A stretch of DNA of 64,000 nucleotides from Pseudobdellovibrionaceae bacterium (GTDB lineage Bacteria > Bdellovibrionota > Bdellovibrionia > Bdellovibrionales > Bdellovibrionaceae): the NCBI GenBank assembly GCA_030158485.1, contig JAOASS010000016.1, positions 20,585 to 84,584 on the forward strand, read 5' to 3'. Shown here one piece after another: positions 9,673-18,540 of this stretch. Under the pieces are notes generated by a model. The model worked only from the letters and a program-made list of their open reading frames with translations. It was not told the origin of the DNA and did no database searches. Both the position numbers and the translations under genes were made by a program. Numbering within the stretch: the first letter of the stretch is position 1; every line of letters starts with the position of its first letter.

Positions 9673-10011
9673 TTAGTTTAAAAGATCACGTTTTTTATTA
9701 ATTAAAATAATTTCTGCGTAAATTTTAATAATTTCATTTGTTACGGGTCTGTTTTCTAAACCATACTTTGTCTTTAAAAAATCGACAGATTCTGCCATTA
9801 CAATATCTCGCGTGAAATGTTTTTTAAGATTAGGGCCGAGCTCACTTTCAAGAGCTTTGCTTTGAGTGCCTTGTATAACTAAGTAATCTTTCATATTAAT
9901 TAGCAAAATGTCACCACCCAGAGTTTGTTCATTTATGCTGACAGTTGGCAACTTGATTTCGGCACGAGCCACGCAAACTAAAAACATCACTAATAATAAG
10001 ATAAATTTCAT
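9673..10011 (-). CDS. Small secreted protein of unknown function
   Basis: A 112-residue product with an obvious signal peptide (MKFILLLVMFLVCVARAEI). The mature part is about 95 residues, mixed alpha/beta and basic at the end (INKKRDLLN). No family is recognised. It follows the BamE-like lipoprotein gene on the same strand after 21 bases, so the two probably share a transcript, and it converges on the coiled-coil gene upstream. Confidence 0.5.
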   Translation of the reverse strand: MKFILLLVMFLVCVARAEIKLPTVSINEQTLGGDILLINMKDYLVIQGTQSKALESELGPNLKKHFTRDIVMAESVDFLKTKYGLENRPVTNEIIKIYAEIILINKKRDLLN

Positions 10012-10032
10012 ATCCAGACCTCTTTCCAGAAG

Positions 10033-10473
10033 TTATCTAATCGATTCAAACTCAGGAACGTAGCGAACTTTATCTGTTCCTTTGATTCTTTTTTCATATT
10101 CTTCAGCGCCTTGGCCAAATTGACTGCGTGATTCGACGAGTTCTTTGTAGGCGACTGCATTTGACTCCTCATTTTTTTTATCAACAGTAGCTGCCTGCTT
10201 TTCTTCTGGAGCTTTATAGGATTCTCCAACATAATCTGCGATGCCGTTTGAAAAATGGATTTCTCGTTCATAGCGAATTCCATCTTGGTAAAATATAATA
10301 AACCAGCGATCTTTTCCGTGAAAACGAGTGACGGCCCTTGGCCCACCAATCATTTCAAGAACTTGGTCTTTATCCATACCAGGTTTAATTTCATCGAAAG
10401 CTGTTTTTAAATTTGTTTGGCAGCCAGAAAGACATGCCAAAATAAAGACTAATAAAATGAAATTATTCCCCAT
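10033..10473 (-). CDS. BamE/SmpA-like outer-membrane lipoprotein
   Basis: The lipoprotein signal (ILACLSGC) places Cys18 as the lipidated residue. It is followed by IKPGMDKDQVLEMIGGP, the hallmark of the SmpA/OmlA (BamE) fold, and by RWFIIFYQDGIRYE. The family includes BamE, an accessory lipoprotein of the outer-membrane protein assembly machine, but the fold is used by other envelope proteins too. The C-terminal 60 residues are polar and not part of the BamE core. A 7-bp-arm inverted repeat sits directly upstream of the start. Confidence 0.65.
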   Translation of the reverse strand: MGNNFILLVFILACLSGCQTNLKTAFDEIKPGMDKDQVLEMIGGPRAVTRFHGKDRWFIIFYQDGIRYEREIHFSNGIADYVGESYKAPEEKQAATVDKKNEESNAVAYKELVESRSQFGQGAEEYEKRIKGTDKVRYVPEFESIR

Positions 10474-10479
10474 GTTTAA

Positions 10480-10500
10480 TAGCTTATTAGAGTTAAGCTA
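10480..10500. promoter_or_regulatory. Perfect inverted repeat upstream of the BamE-like gene
   Basis: TAGCTTA and TAAGCTA are perfect inverted arms of 7 bases around a 7-base spacer, ending 6 bases before the minus-strand start codon. It could be a repressor site or a hairpin in the mRNA leader; the sequence alone does not decide. Confidence 0.35.
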
Positions 10501-10561
10501 TGTTGACGAGAGGTTTGCGAAAAGCATATCAAAATGAGACAGCTATATGCGCAGTTTATAA

Positions 10562-11548
10562 TCACCATTCAAGCGCGACAGCGGCCATTGAAAGCCCGCC
10601 ACCAGAGCCAACAAGCATGACTTTGTCGCCTTTTTTTAGTTTCTTATCTTGGACGGCATCTGACAGGCACATACCAATTGAAGCACTTCCCGTATAGCCA
10701 TAATTTTGCATAATCAAATGAGCTCGATCCCGTGGAAGTTCTAATTTATCCATCGTTTCATTGATACTTTGGATATTAAACTGGGTGATAAAAAAGTGAT
10801 TAATATCGCGATAGTTCCAACCTGCTTTTTCTGCTGTCTGTGTCACTAATGAAGGCCAATGAAGTCCATTTGTTTCTGGTGGAATTCGTTTAGGAAATGT
10901 TAAAAGATGTTCTTTTTTATCCAAAACATCTTGGTTAAAAGGCTTGTACGAGCCCCCAGCATAAATTCCCATATAGTCATGGTATTCACCAATCGACTTG
11001 TAAGTTGCCGAGATAATTCCTGCGAACTTATCGGTAGATTTTAAAACAACAGCCCCAGCTCCATCCGCAAAAAGAGTCGCTATTTTATAATCTTCTAAAT
11101 TAAGCCAGCGGCTCATGGCGTAGGCGCCCACAACAAGAACGTTTTGAATTGATTTATCAGTTTGGATATAGCGGCGACCCGTATCAAGTGCAGTTACAAA
11201 CCCCGCGCACGCGGCGTTGATGTCAAATGTTCCAGCTTTTGTTGCCTTCATTTTATGTTGAACTACAGCTGCAGTAGAAGGCGATAGGTAATCAGGAGTA
11301 TCGGTCGCGATTAGAATAAGATCCAGATCTTGAGCAGTCAGGCCTGCATTTTTTAAAGCCATTTCTGCTGCTGGAACCACTAAGTCTGAAGTAGATTGGT
11401 TGGAGTTCATCCAACGGCGCTCAAAAATATTTCTTTGTTCACGCAGAAACGTATCGATGTCTTTTTTGTAAAGATCGTTGAAAAACTGATTTTTAACTAT
11501 TTTTTCCGGTGCGTAATGACCTGTTCCCGCGATAAAAGCTTGAGCCAT
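10562..11548 (-). CDS. FabH-like thiolase-fold protein (3-oxoacyl-ACP synthase III family) with altered triad
   Basis: Family members condense an acyl group held on Cys with malonyl-ACP. This 328-residue protein keeps the Cys (Cys114 in INAACAGF) and the glycine-rich FADGAGAVVL block. The His of PHQAN is Thr255 (ITQFN) and the Asn of GNTS is Tyr285 (GYTG). The 30-residue spacing between those positions matches FabH, so the alignment is firm, and both codons were read on the DNA. It is thus probably not a normal decarboxylating KAS III; an acyltransferase or hydrolase-type role is inference. GGGAG precedes the ATG. It is divergent from an SDR reductase gene. Confidence 0.75.
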   Translation of the reverse strand: MAQAFIAGTGHYAPEKIVKNQFFNDLYKKDIDTFLREQRNIFERRWMNSNQSTSDLVVPAAEMALKNAGLTAQDLDLILIATDTPDYLSPSTAAVVQHKMKATKAGTFDINAACAGFVTALDTGRRYIQTDKSIQNVLVVGAYAMSRWLNLEDYKIATLFADGAGAVVLKSTDKFAGIISATYKSIGEYHDYMGIYAGGSYKPFNQDVLDKKEHLLTFPKRIPPETNGLHWPSLVTQTAEKAGWNYRDINHFFITQFNIQSINETMDKLELPRDRAHLIMQNYGYTGSASIGMCLSDAVQDKKLKKGDKVMLVGSGGGLSMAAVALEW

Positions 11549-11691
11549 ATTGATCTCCCAATTTTTCTAACTAATATTGACTTTTCTCCTCTCAAAAGTG
11601 AATAGAACTGTCACGCTTTAAAAATAGAGTACAGACACTAGTTGACCCTTTTCCTATGCTATGGGAGACACAGGCTTAACGAAGAGGATTT

Positions 11692-12435
11692 ATGACAAAA
11701 TTACAGTTTCAATTTGAAAATAAAAATGTGGTCGTAACGGGCGGAGCATCAGGTATTGGCTTTGATATCGCAAGGCACTTTCTCCAATCAGGGGCCCAAG
11801 TAACCATTTGGGATTATTCTCAAGAAGCTCTCGATCAAGCGCAAGCGGAATTGGGTCAATGGAAATCCCAGTTAAAAGTGGCAGTGGTTAATGTGACAAA
11901 TCGTGACCAAGTGGCTCAAGCGGCTGCCGCATTACCTAAAGTTGATATCTTGATAAATAACGCTGGAATCACAAAAGATAAGAGCTTCGCGAAAATGACA
12001 GGCGAAGATTTTGATGCAGTAATTCAAGTGAATTTGACTGGTTTGTTTAACGTGACGAAAGCTTTGCTCGAAAAATTCACTGAAACTAGCGGCAAAAGAA
12101 TTATTAATATTTCTTCAGTTGTGGCTCTTTATGGAAACTTTGGTCAAACAAATTACGTTGCTGCAAAAGCGGGAGTGATTGGTATGACAAAAACGTGGGC
12201 CCGTGAACTAGGTAAAAAAGGATTTTGCGTTAATGCAATTGCGCCGGGGTTTATTAAAACAGCGATGACAAATGCGATGCCTCCGGAAGTTCTTCAGGGT
12301 ATGGCGGCGAAAGTGCCAGTTGCTCGCTTAGGTGAAACTGCGGACATCGCAAATGCAGTACTCTTTCTTTCTTCAGATCAAGCAGCTTATATTAACGGAA
12401 CAGTTATCAGCGTTGATGGCGGGTTAGTATTATAG
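11692..12435 (+). CDS. Short-chain dehydrogenase/reductase, 3-oxoacyl-ACP reductase-like (FabG/PhaB type)
   Basis: Classical SDR of 247 residues: TGGASGIG cofactor loop at 16-23, NNAG at 89-92, catalytic Ser141/142, Tyr155 and Lys159 (YVAAK), and the C-terminal NGTVISVDGG typical of FabG-like enzymes, which reduce 3-oxoacyl thioesters with NAD(P)H. GAAGAGGA lies upstream of the ATG. It is divergent from the FabH-like gene 143 bases away, which suggests a shared fatty-acyl theme. Whether the substrate is an ACP or CoA ester cannot be told. Confidence 0.85.
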   Translation: MTKLQFQFENKNVVVTGGASGIGFDIARHFLQSGAQVTIWDYSQEALDQAQAELGQWKSQLKVAVVNVTNRDQVAQAAAALPKVDILINNAGITKDKSFAKMTGEDFDAVIQVNLTGLFNVTKALLEKFTETSGKRIINISSVVALYGNFGQTNYVAAKAGVIGMTKTWARELGKKGFCVNAIAPGFIKTAMTNAMPPEVLQGMAAKVPVARLGETADIANAVLFLSSDQAAYINGTVISVDGGLVL

Positions 12436-12496
12436 TTTTTTTGTCTAATTTGTTGATGTATAGAAGTTTATCGTTCTAAAAATCATTCCCATTAAG

Positions 12497-12527
12497 AATC
12501 GGCTCGCAAGAGTCGATTTTTCTTTTT
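12497..12527 (+). terminator. Rho-independent terminator after the SDR gene
   Basis: AATCGGCTC pairs with GAGTCGATT (one G-U pair) around a GCAA loop, followed by TTTTTCTTTTT. It lies 60 bases after the SDR stop and 30 before the kinase gene, separating the two transcripts. Confidence 0.8.
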
Positions 12528-12557
12528 AGCATTAAGTCTTGTATACTCAAGAGCAAG

Positions 12558-13589
12558 ATGTCTCTAGAATCAATAGGTGGTTACACCCTTATCGACTTAC
12601 TGGCCCGAGGTGGTATGGCTGAAGTGTATCTCGCAACCACTGCGGGTGAAGCTTCGTTGCGAAAACAAGTTGCGATAAAAAGAGTTTTAAGGAAGTTGAG
12701 CCAATCCCAAGATTTTATTAAAATGTTTCATGATGAAGCCAAAGTGGCTATTCAGCTACGACACAAAAACATTGTAACAGTTTACGATTTTGGAATCGAC
12801 CGAGGTTACCCTTATCTTGTTATGGAATATGTACCTGGTCATAGTTTACAAGATGTCAGAAATAAGTTATTGGAAAAAAAACAATTTTTGTCTCTAGATC
12901 ATGTTTTGTATTTAGTAAAAGAAATCGCAAGTGGCTTGGCTTATGCTCACAACTTTAAAGACTTGGAAAGTGGTGCAAAGTTAAATTTAATTCATCGTGA
13001 TATTACTCCGCAAAATATCATGTTTGGTATTAACGGAGATGTTAAAATTATTGATTTTGGAGTCGCAAGATCTGACTTTAATACTTCAGTTACACAAGTA
13101 GGAATGATCAAAGGTAAGTACGGATATTTAAGCCCAGAGCAGCTTGAGCTGATGCCGCTTGATGCGCGTAGTGATTTATTTAGTTTGGGTATTTTATTTT
13201 TTGAGCTTCTTTTCAATAAAAAATTATTTTCATTTAATTCTGAAATCGAATACTTTGCTCAACTCAGAAATTTCAAATGTACTCCTGATCTGATTTCAAC
13301 AAGAGATCTGCCCGTGCCTGTATCTGAAATTCTACTCAGATTACTTCAGCCTAACCGTGAAGAGCGCTATTCAACGGCTTTATCTGCTCTTGAAGAATTG
13401 ACAATGGTTCTGCATTCACTTTTTCCAAGATACACTGAAGTTGAATTCGCAAAATTTATCCAAGATTGGATGCCATCAAGCCAATTGAGTTTTAATCAAA
13501 TGCCAAAACAATTTCTATCAGGTGACAGGGTTTCTGTTGTCAAAGTGAAGAAGAGTTATACTTTCAGACTGCCAAAAGGATTAGCATGA
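12558..13589 (+). CDS. Hanks-type serine/threonine protein kinase
   Basis: A cytoplasmic kinase of 343 residues with no membrane segment. The nucleotide loop (ARGGMAEVYLA), Lys41 (VAIKR), HRDITPQNIM at 146-155, DFG at 166-168 and the GYLSPEQ variant of the APE motif are all present, so it should be active. The domain ends near 290; a tail of about 50 residues follows. The stop overlaps the next start as ATGA, which ties it to the GNAT-PilZ protein. That partner is the obvious candidate substrate, but this is inference. Transcription likely starts between the terminator at 12497 and the ATG. Confidence 0.93.
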   Translation: MSLESIGGYTLIDLLARGGMAEVYLATTAGEASLRKQVAIKRVLRKLSQSQDFIKMFHDEAKVAIQLRHKNIVTVYDFGIDRGYPYLVMEYVPGHSLQDVRNKLLEKKQFLSLDHVLYLVKEIASGLAYAHNFKDLESGAKLNLIHRDITPQNIMFGINGDVKIIDFGVARSDFNTSVTQVGMIKGKYGYLSPEQLELMPLDARSDLFSLGILFFELLFNKKLFSFNSEIEYFAQLRNFKCTPDLISTRDLPVPVSEILLRLLQPNREERYSTALSALEELTMVLHSLFPRYTEVEFAKFIQDWMPSSQLSFNQMPKQFLSGDRVSVVKVKKSYTFRLPKGLA

Positions 13590-14869
13590 TGATTGGTTTT
13601 ACTTATCTTTTTAGGGCAGACATCAGAGATTTGGTTAAAATTCTCTGGGCTCGATTTCTTTATTGGTTTGATGTAAACAAGCCTCAATTGCCGGTTATTA
13701 CAAACGATCATCAATTCACAGTCTTGTTAGCCGCAAAATCAGATGATTTTTCAGGAGCCTTTAGATTATTGCACGATGACTTGGTCGCTAAAAAATTATG
13801 TCGCTCTAATTCTTATGGTTTAAAATTAAACATACATTCTGTCATGCCGCAAAACTCTACTTTAATTATTCGATACCGGGACATGGTGGTTGCTGCTGCA
13901 ACGTTGATTCAGGATTCGCAATTGGGATTTCCAGGGGAAAAATTTTATCCAGGAGAAATTCAAGAGTTACGGCAAAGATATCGCTACGGAGTCGTTGAGT
14001 TGTCGAATGTTGTAATTGATCAAGCTTTTAAAGCGCATCAACTGGGCTTTTTTCATTTATTTATTAAATATACGATGAATATTTGTCGCCGAAATTTAAA
14101 GTCTCAAGCGCTTTTTATAACGATTAATCCTGTACTACAGGATTATTTTAAAAAGAATTGGGGATTCGTGAATATGGGACCTAACCTAAAATATAATTCA
14201 AATCCAAATTCACAAATTTCTATGGCAGTATGTGATTTAAGAACTTTTCAGCGGCGAGTTCAGCTTCATAAGATACCTTCGAAGGACTATAATAAAAATA
14301 TTTCACTTTTTATTCGTAAGCGCGACAATCGGTTTCGATATCCTGTTAAGTCTGAAGGTCAGCGAATTAATGCTGTTATGACAGCTGACATGATCGAAGA
14401 TTTTTGTCTTAAAAAAACCGAGCTTTATGAAGAAATGGATTCCCATTCCAGACAAATATTTCTTGAAATGTTTTTGCAGTTTTTTGGACCTGAAAGTCTT
14501 AAGAATTTTATTCAAACCGAAGTTACTTTGAATTTAAAAGAGTTTCGGTTGCCGGTAGATACTCAAGTTGCAATTAAATGTGGTGAACAGTTTTACGTTG
14601 GAGCCATTCGAGATATTTCGCAGAGTGGGTGCTACGTTGAATTGCCGAATGAGTTGCTAGATGTAAAGGGTACGATTACTTTAACATTTCATTTGGGTCA
14701 GAGTGAATTGCGAATGGATGCTAAGCCTATTTGGCGAAATCTAGATCGCAACTCAAAGTATCGTTTGGGTTACGGAATTCTTTTTGATAGACCGCTGATG
14801 GATTTACAAGAACAGATAAATGATTGGCAGTCGACAACCTGCAAGACAAAAGTTCTGAGGGCTTCTTAG
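13586..14869 (+). CDS. GNAT (FeeM-like N-acyltransferase) fused to a PilZ domain
   Basis: Residues 40-225 resemble the N-acyl amino acid synthase (FeeM) branch of GNAT enzymes: LLHDDLV near the start, EIQELRQRYRYGVVELSNVVI, then ITINPVLQDYFKKNWGF. These enzymes transfer acyl groups from acyl-ACP or acyl-CoA to an amine. Residues 315-415 form a PilZ domain with the DxSxxG motif (Asp343, Ser345, Gly348). The N-terminal RxxxR motif is reduced to a single Arg321, so c-di-GMP affinity is uncertain. The start overlaps the kinase stop. The likely reading is an acyltransferase under kinase and c-di-GMP control; this is inference. Confidence 0.7.
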   Translation: MMIGFTYLFRADIRDLVKILWARFLYWFDVNKPQLPVITNDHQFTVLLAAKSDDFSGAFRLLHDDLVAKKLCRSNSYGLKLNIHSVMPQNSTLIIRYRDMVVAAATLIQDSQLGFPGEKFYPGEIQELRQRYRYGVVELSNVVIDQAFKAHQLGFFHLFIKYTMNICRRNLKSQALFITINPVLQDYFKKNWGFVNMGPNLKYNSNPNSQISMAVCDLRTFQRRVQLHKIPSKDYNKNISLFIRKRDNRFRYPVKSEGQRINAVMTADMIEDFCLKKTELYEEMDSHSRQIFLEMFLQFFGPESLKNFIQTEVTLNLKEFRLPVDTQVAIKCGEQFYVGAIRDISQSGCYVELPNELLDVKGTITLTFHLGQSELRMDAKPIWRNLDRNSKYRLGYGILFDRPLMDLQEQINDWQSTTCKTKVLRAS

Positions 14870-14875
14870 TGGTAT

Positions 14876-15685
14876 TTAACTTAATCTAGCTTTGATAAAT
14901 TCAGCCATCTGAATAGGATTTTCGACGTTTAAACAGTGTCCAGCCCCTGGCACTTCAATAAATTCTGAGTTTGAAATGAGTTGTGTTAGTTTCAAGGCAT
15001 CTACTTTGGGTAAAAGAATGTCTTTTTCCCCGAACAGGACAGTTGTTGGAGTTTTAATATTTTTAATTTTGTTTTCAAAATTAACTCCGCGAAGGGCTAA
15101 TATCATTTTTGAGCCTACGTTTTTGACTGATTTAAGTGTATCTTCGACAATTACATTCTGGAAGTAGGCTGATTCGGTATCACAATTATGAATTGTATAG
15201 GCGATGATAAATGCAGTCAGGGCTCGGTCCGTTTTCATTTCTTGATATTTTCCTAAGACGGAATCATCAAAGTTAATTCCATTAGCGCCGACGGGGTCCA
15301 GTAAAAGTGAACTTTTAAAAAGAGTCGTGTTCTGGGCCATCATGAGACAAGCAATGAGTCCACCAGTCGAATGACCAATGATTCCAGCTTGTTTTACATC
15401 AAGAATTTTTAAAATTTTAAGATAATCTGAAGCAATTCTTTCAGCATCAAGATCGCCAGTAATTTCAGAGCTATCGCCGCATCCTGGAAGTTCAAGAAAA
15501 ATGAATCTTCCCTTCTTAGAATGATTCATGGTCAGGGGTTTTAGGGCTTCCGTTGTGGGGATCCACCAGCGTCTAGTTGCCAAGTTCCCATTTAAAAAGA
15601 CAAGGTCATGTGACCAAGAATTTTCTAACACAGAATAAGTTATAGAATAATTCTGTGATGGGTAACTTGAAACTATTAAGCTCAC
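14876..15685 (-). CDS. Alpha/beta hydrolase, cytoplasmic
   Basis: A 269-residue alpha/beta hydrolase with nucleophile Ser106 (GHSTGG), acid in LFGEKDILLP and His in GAGHCLNVENP, so the triad is complete. No signal peptide is present. Ester or amide substrates are possible and unspecified. The start is GTG and overlaps the stop of the upstream hydrolase gene by 4 bases, making a two-gene operon of hydrolases, one exported and one cytoplasmic. Confidence 0.85.
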   Translation of the reverse strand: MSLIVSSYPSQNYSITYSVLENSWSHDLVFLNGNLATRRWWIPTTEALKPLTMNHSKKGRFIFLELPGCGDSSEITGDLDAERIASDYLKILKILDVKQAGIIGHSTGGLIACLMMAQNTTLFKSSLLLDPVGANGINFDDSVLGKYQEMKTDRALTAFIIAYTIHNCDTESAYFQNVIVEDTLKSVKNVGSKMILALRGVNFENKIKNIKTPTTVLFGEKDILLPKVDALKLTQLISNSEFIEVPGAGHCLNVENPIQMAEFIKARLS

Positions 15686-16647
15686 TTTTTCTTGATTTCC
15701 ATTGTCAATGGATTCGCGATGAGAGTGTCCCCTTTGAACAGAAGAGGCTGTCCATCTAAAACACCTTTGATGTACTGGAAAGCAAAGCGTGGAAAAGATT
15801 CGGGGATTTTGTGTTCTGCAAATTTCACGTAAGTTAAGTTCGCACGACTTTTCAAGGGAACTGCTTTCCAGTAATTGGAATAGATGTCTTGAGGAATATA
15901 TTGATCCCGTTCAGAAATGAGTAAATGGAGGCTTCGTTCAGGTAAGAATCGAGCTTCTTCAATTGGCTGGTAAGTTCGAATTCCTTGCACCATTCGAGTG
16001 ATGCCTTCAAGTTTAAAGGGGTTTTCAAGACTTGATATTTCTGCCAGAGGATAAGTGGTGTAAGCTAATTGACGAATAAAATAATCTGTTAATTCGTCGT
16101 CAGTTGCGGGATTTTGAGGAAACATTTTGCGAGTTGCTTTAATCTGATCCTGAATCCACTTCTGTTGCGTTTGAAGAAATTCAGTATAGGGATTCATCAA
16201 AATCAAGTTGCCAGCATCTTGTGGGTAACGAGTCGCGAATGCCGCAATAATTCCACCACCATAAGAAAGACCAACAAGATTGTAGGGTGCTTTTATGCGT
16301 AGAGATTTAAGAAGTGACTTCAAATCGTCTGCTTGATCAGTGTAGAGAATTGGTTTTTGAGGAAGCGGATTTGACAATAAAGTCGTTCCCATGCCTGCCA
16401 TATCGTAAGTTACGACACCAAAACCAGCGGTCGTTAAATTCTTTTTAAGTCCAACCCAATTTTTTGTACCGTAAGTAAGGCCGTTAACTAAAATCACAGT
16501 AGGTGAGTTATTCAAAGGCTTCGTGTATTCGACATAAAGTTTTTTTTGATTGATTTCAACCAAGCCTGCAAGGCTTTCAGGGCGAGCCCAAGATGTTTGA
16601 CTGATCAATTGAAAAGCTATTAAGAATGCTAAATAAGAAACTTTCAC
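15682..16647 (-). CDS. Alpha/beta hydrolase, exported
   Basis: The first 21 residues form a signal peptide (FLIAFQLISQTSWARP). The nucleophile elbow GLSYGGG carries Ser128. A GMGTT oxyanion-type loop precedes it and FAEHKIPESFP near the C-terminus provides the likely His. The protein is probably periplasmic and acts on a small ester, lipid or peptide; nothing narrows this further. The start is GTG, with GGGGGATCC about 5 bases upstream. It heads the two-hydrolase operon and is divergent from the acyl-CoA synthetase gene. Confidence 0.75.
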   Translation of the reverse strand: MKVSYLAFLIAFQLISQTSWARPESLAGLVEINQKKLYVEYTKPLNNSPTVILVNGLTYGTKNWVGLKKNLTTAGFGVVTYDMAGMGTTLLSNPLPQKPILYTDQADDLKSLLKSLRIKAPYNLVGLSYGGGIIAAFATRYPQDAGNLILMNPYTEFLQTQQKWIQDQIKATRKMFPQNPATDDELTDYFIRQLAYTTYPLAEISSLENPFKLEGITRMVQGIRTYQPIEEARFLPERSLHLLISERDQYIPQDIYSNYWKAVPLKSRANLTYVKFAEHKIPESFPRFAFQYIKGVLDGQPLLFKGDTLIANPLTMEIKKK

Positions 16648-16832
16648 TAGTGGATCCCCCTGTTTTGAACAAAAGCTCCATGGATTTCTCTCGCGAGTCT
16701 TGTTTAGTCAATGAATTGCTGGTGATGGGTATCTTTTGCATCGCACAACATACAATAACGTAGAGTTGATGCTCTATTTCAAACGGGTGTATTTATTTCA
16801 AAATTAAATAAATTGAAGATGAGGCTTTTGAA

Positions 16833-18344
16833 GTGAAAATAAGTCAAGATTGGTTAAAATACTGGAGCACGCATTCGCCGCACAATGTTGCTTTACTCGA
16901 TGGCGAAACCGGCGAAGCATGGAACTATTTAGAGCTTTGGAAAAGAGCTCAAGCTGGAAGTGCCTACTTAGAAAAAGTTTTTGAAATTAAAAAAGGTGAT
17001 CGAATTGTTTACATTGGTCAAAATGACCTGTCAGTTCTCAATCTCTACTTTTCAGCTATTCGCTTGGGGGCTATTTTAGTTCCGATTAATTACAGACTGA
17101 CGGCCTCTGAAGTGTCTTATATTGTTAAAAATTCTCGACCAGCATTAGTTGTTCACGACGAAACATTTGAAAGTTTAGCTAGCGAATCAATTCGATTGGC
17201 CGAAGTAAATTCCGTAAAAAAGTTAAATCTACGTGGAGAAAACAGTTTCGAATTGGAAACTCGAAAGGATATTCCATTTCCAGAATTTCGAGCTCAGGAA
17301 GCTGATCCGGCGATGATCATTTATACTTCTGGCACGACTGGATTTCCAAAAGGTGCAATGGTTTCCCACGGGGGACTTTTTTGGAATGCTGTAAGCACAT
17401 CTATGCGTTTGAATATTACTCAAACAGATTGTGCCGTGACTTTCCTTCCCCTTTTCCACACGGGTGGTTGGAATGTTTTAACGACTCCATTTTTACAACG
17501 GGGTGCCAAAATCGTTTTGATTCGGAAGTTTGATCCGAGTTTAGTTTTAAAGCTCAGCCAAGATCACAAAGCGACTTTACTATTTGGTGTCCCGACAACC
17601 ATGGGGCTTATGGCCCGTGCTGATAATTTTCAGAATTATAAGCTCGAGACCATCCGTTATGCGATTGTCGGTGGTGAGCCTATGCCTGTTGAGCTTATTA
17701 AAACATGGCATGATCGAAATATTTTTATTCGCCAAGGTTATGGCCTGACTGAATTTGGACCCAATGTTTTTTCTTTAAATGAACAAGATGCGATCAGTAA
17801 AATTGGATCAATTGGATTTGCAAACGCTTATATCTCAACGCAAGTTGTGAAAGAAAACGGTACTTTGGCGCAAGCACATGAAGTCGGAGAGCTTTGGCTT
17901 AGTGGGCCTGCTTGCATGATGGGTTACTGGGATAATTTAAAGGCGACTAAAGAAGCTTTGTCTGACGACTGGTTTAAAACAGGTGATCTTGTTTACTTTG
18001 ATGAAGACGGATACTTCTATGTGGTGGGCCGAAAGAAAGACATGTACAAGTCTGGCGGAGAAAATGTTTATCCCGCCGAAATTGAACAAGTCATCAGTCA
18101 AATGAAATGGGTACAGGAAGTCGCAGTTATCGGAGTTCCCGACGAGCGTTGGGGCGAAGTTGGTAAAGCATTCGTGGTTTGTGGCTCAGATCAGTTTAGT
18201 GAAGTTGAGTTACGCGAGCATTGTTCGAAATACTTAGCAAAATTCAAAGTTCCAAAATTATTTGCTCGTATCGATGAACTTCCCAAAGCAGGTTCCGGAA
18301 AAATCGTCAAAAAAGATCTCATTAAACTCTCTGCAAACCTTTGA
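16833..18344 (+). CDS. AMP-dependent acyl-CoA synthetase (FadD-like)
   Basis: Adenylate-forming ligase of 503 residues that activates a carboxylic acid as acyl-AMP and then the CoA thioester. Visible core motifs are YTSGTTGFPKG at 164-174, GYGLTEFGP, the hinge region TGDLVYFDEDG, KSGGENVYPAEIE and the catalytic Lys region AGSGKIVKKDL. Length and motifs fit medium/long-chain acyl-CoA synthetases. The start is GTG with GAGG about 9 bases upstream. It stands alone, divergent from the hydrolase operon. Exact chain length is not deducible. Confidence 0.9.
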   Translation: MKISQDWLKYWSTHSPHNVALLDGETGEAWNYLELWKRAQAGSAYLEKVFEIKKGDRIVYIGQNDLSVLNLYFSAIRLGAILVPINYRLTASEVSYIVKNSRPALVVHDETFESLASESIRLAEVNSVKKLNLRGENSFELETRKDIPFPEFRAQEADPAMIIYTSGTTGFPKGAMVSHGGLFWNAVSTSMRLNITQTDCAVTFLPLFHTGGWNVLTTPFLQRGAKIVLIRKFDPSLVLKLSQDHKATLLFGVPTTMGLMARADNFQNYKLETIRYAIVGGEPMPVELIKTWHDRNIFIRQGYGLTEFGPNVFSLNEQDAISKIGSIGFANAYISTQVVKENGTLAQAHEVGELWLSGPACMMGYWDNLKATKEALSDDWFKTGDLVYFDEDGYFYVVGRKKDMYKSGGENVYPAEIEQVISQMKWVQEVAVIGVPDERWGEVGKAFVVCGSDQFSEVELREHCSKYLAKFKVPKLFARIDELPKAGSGKIVKKDLIKLSANL

Positions 18345-18468
18345 TAAACAAAGTGTCTGGATGATTTTCTTGAGTATGTGCTGAAAAAAATCGCACTGAT
18401 GCTTGAAGGACACACCAGATTTAGATCTTATCGACATGTCGCTGAACATTAGAAATGATCACAAGTTG

Positions 18469-18497
18469 TTGTTTCCAAAGACTATTTACGCTACATA
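18469..18497 (+). promoter_or_regulatory. Candidate sigma-70-type promoter for the oxidase operon
   Basis: TTGTTT and TACATA are separated by 17 bases and lie about 45 bases before the first gene of the cytochrome operon. Both hexamers deviate from consensus, so this is a weak call. Confidence 0.3.
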
Positions 18498-18540
18498 TCA
18501 TTGAAGGACATAAAGCTTAAATATTTTCTGGGAGATCATC

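Noticed and set aside
10008..10349. Open frame of 113 codons on the minus strand overlapping the BamE-like gene
   Set aside because: It lies in another frame of a gene with a clear lipobox and family motif; its composition (Lys/Gln/Ser-rich, no motif) looks like a shadow.
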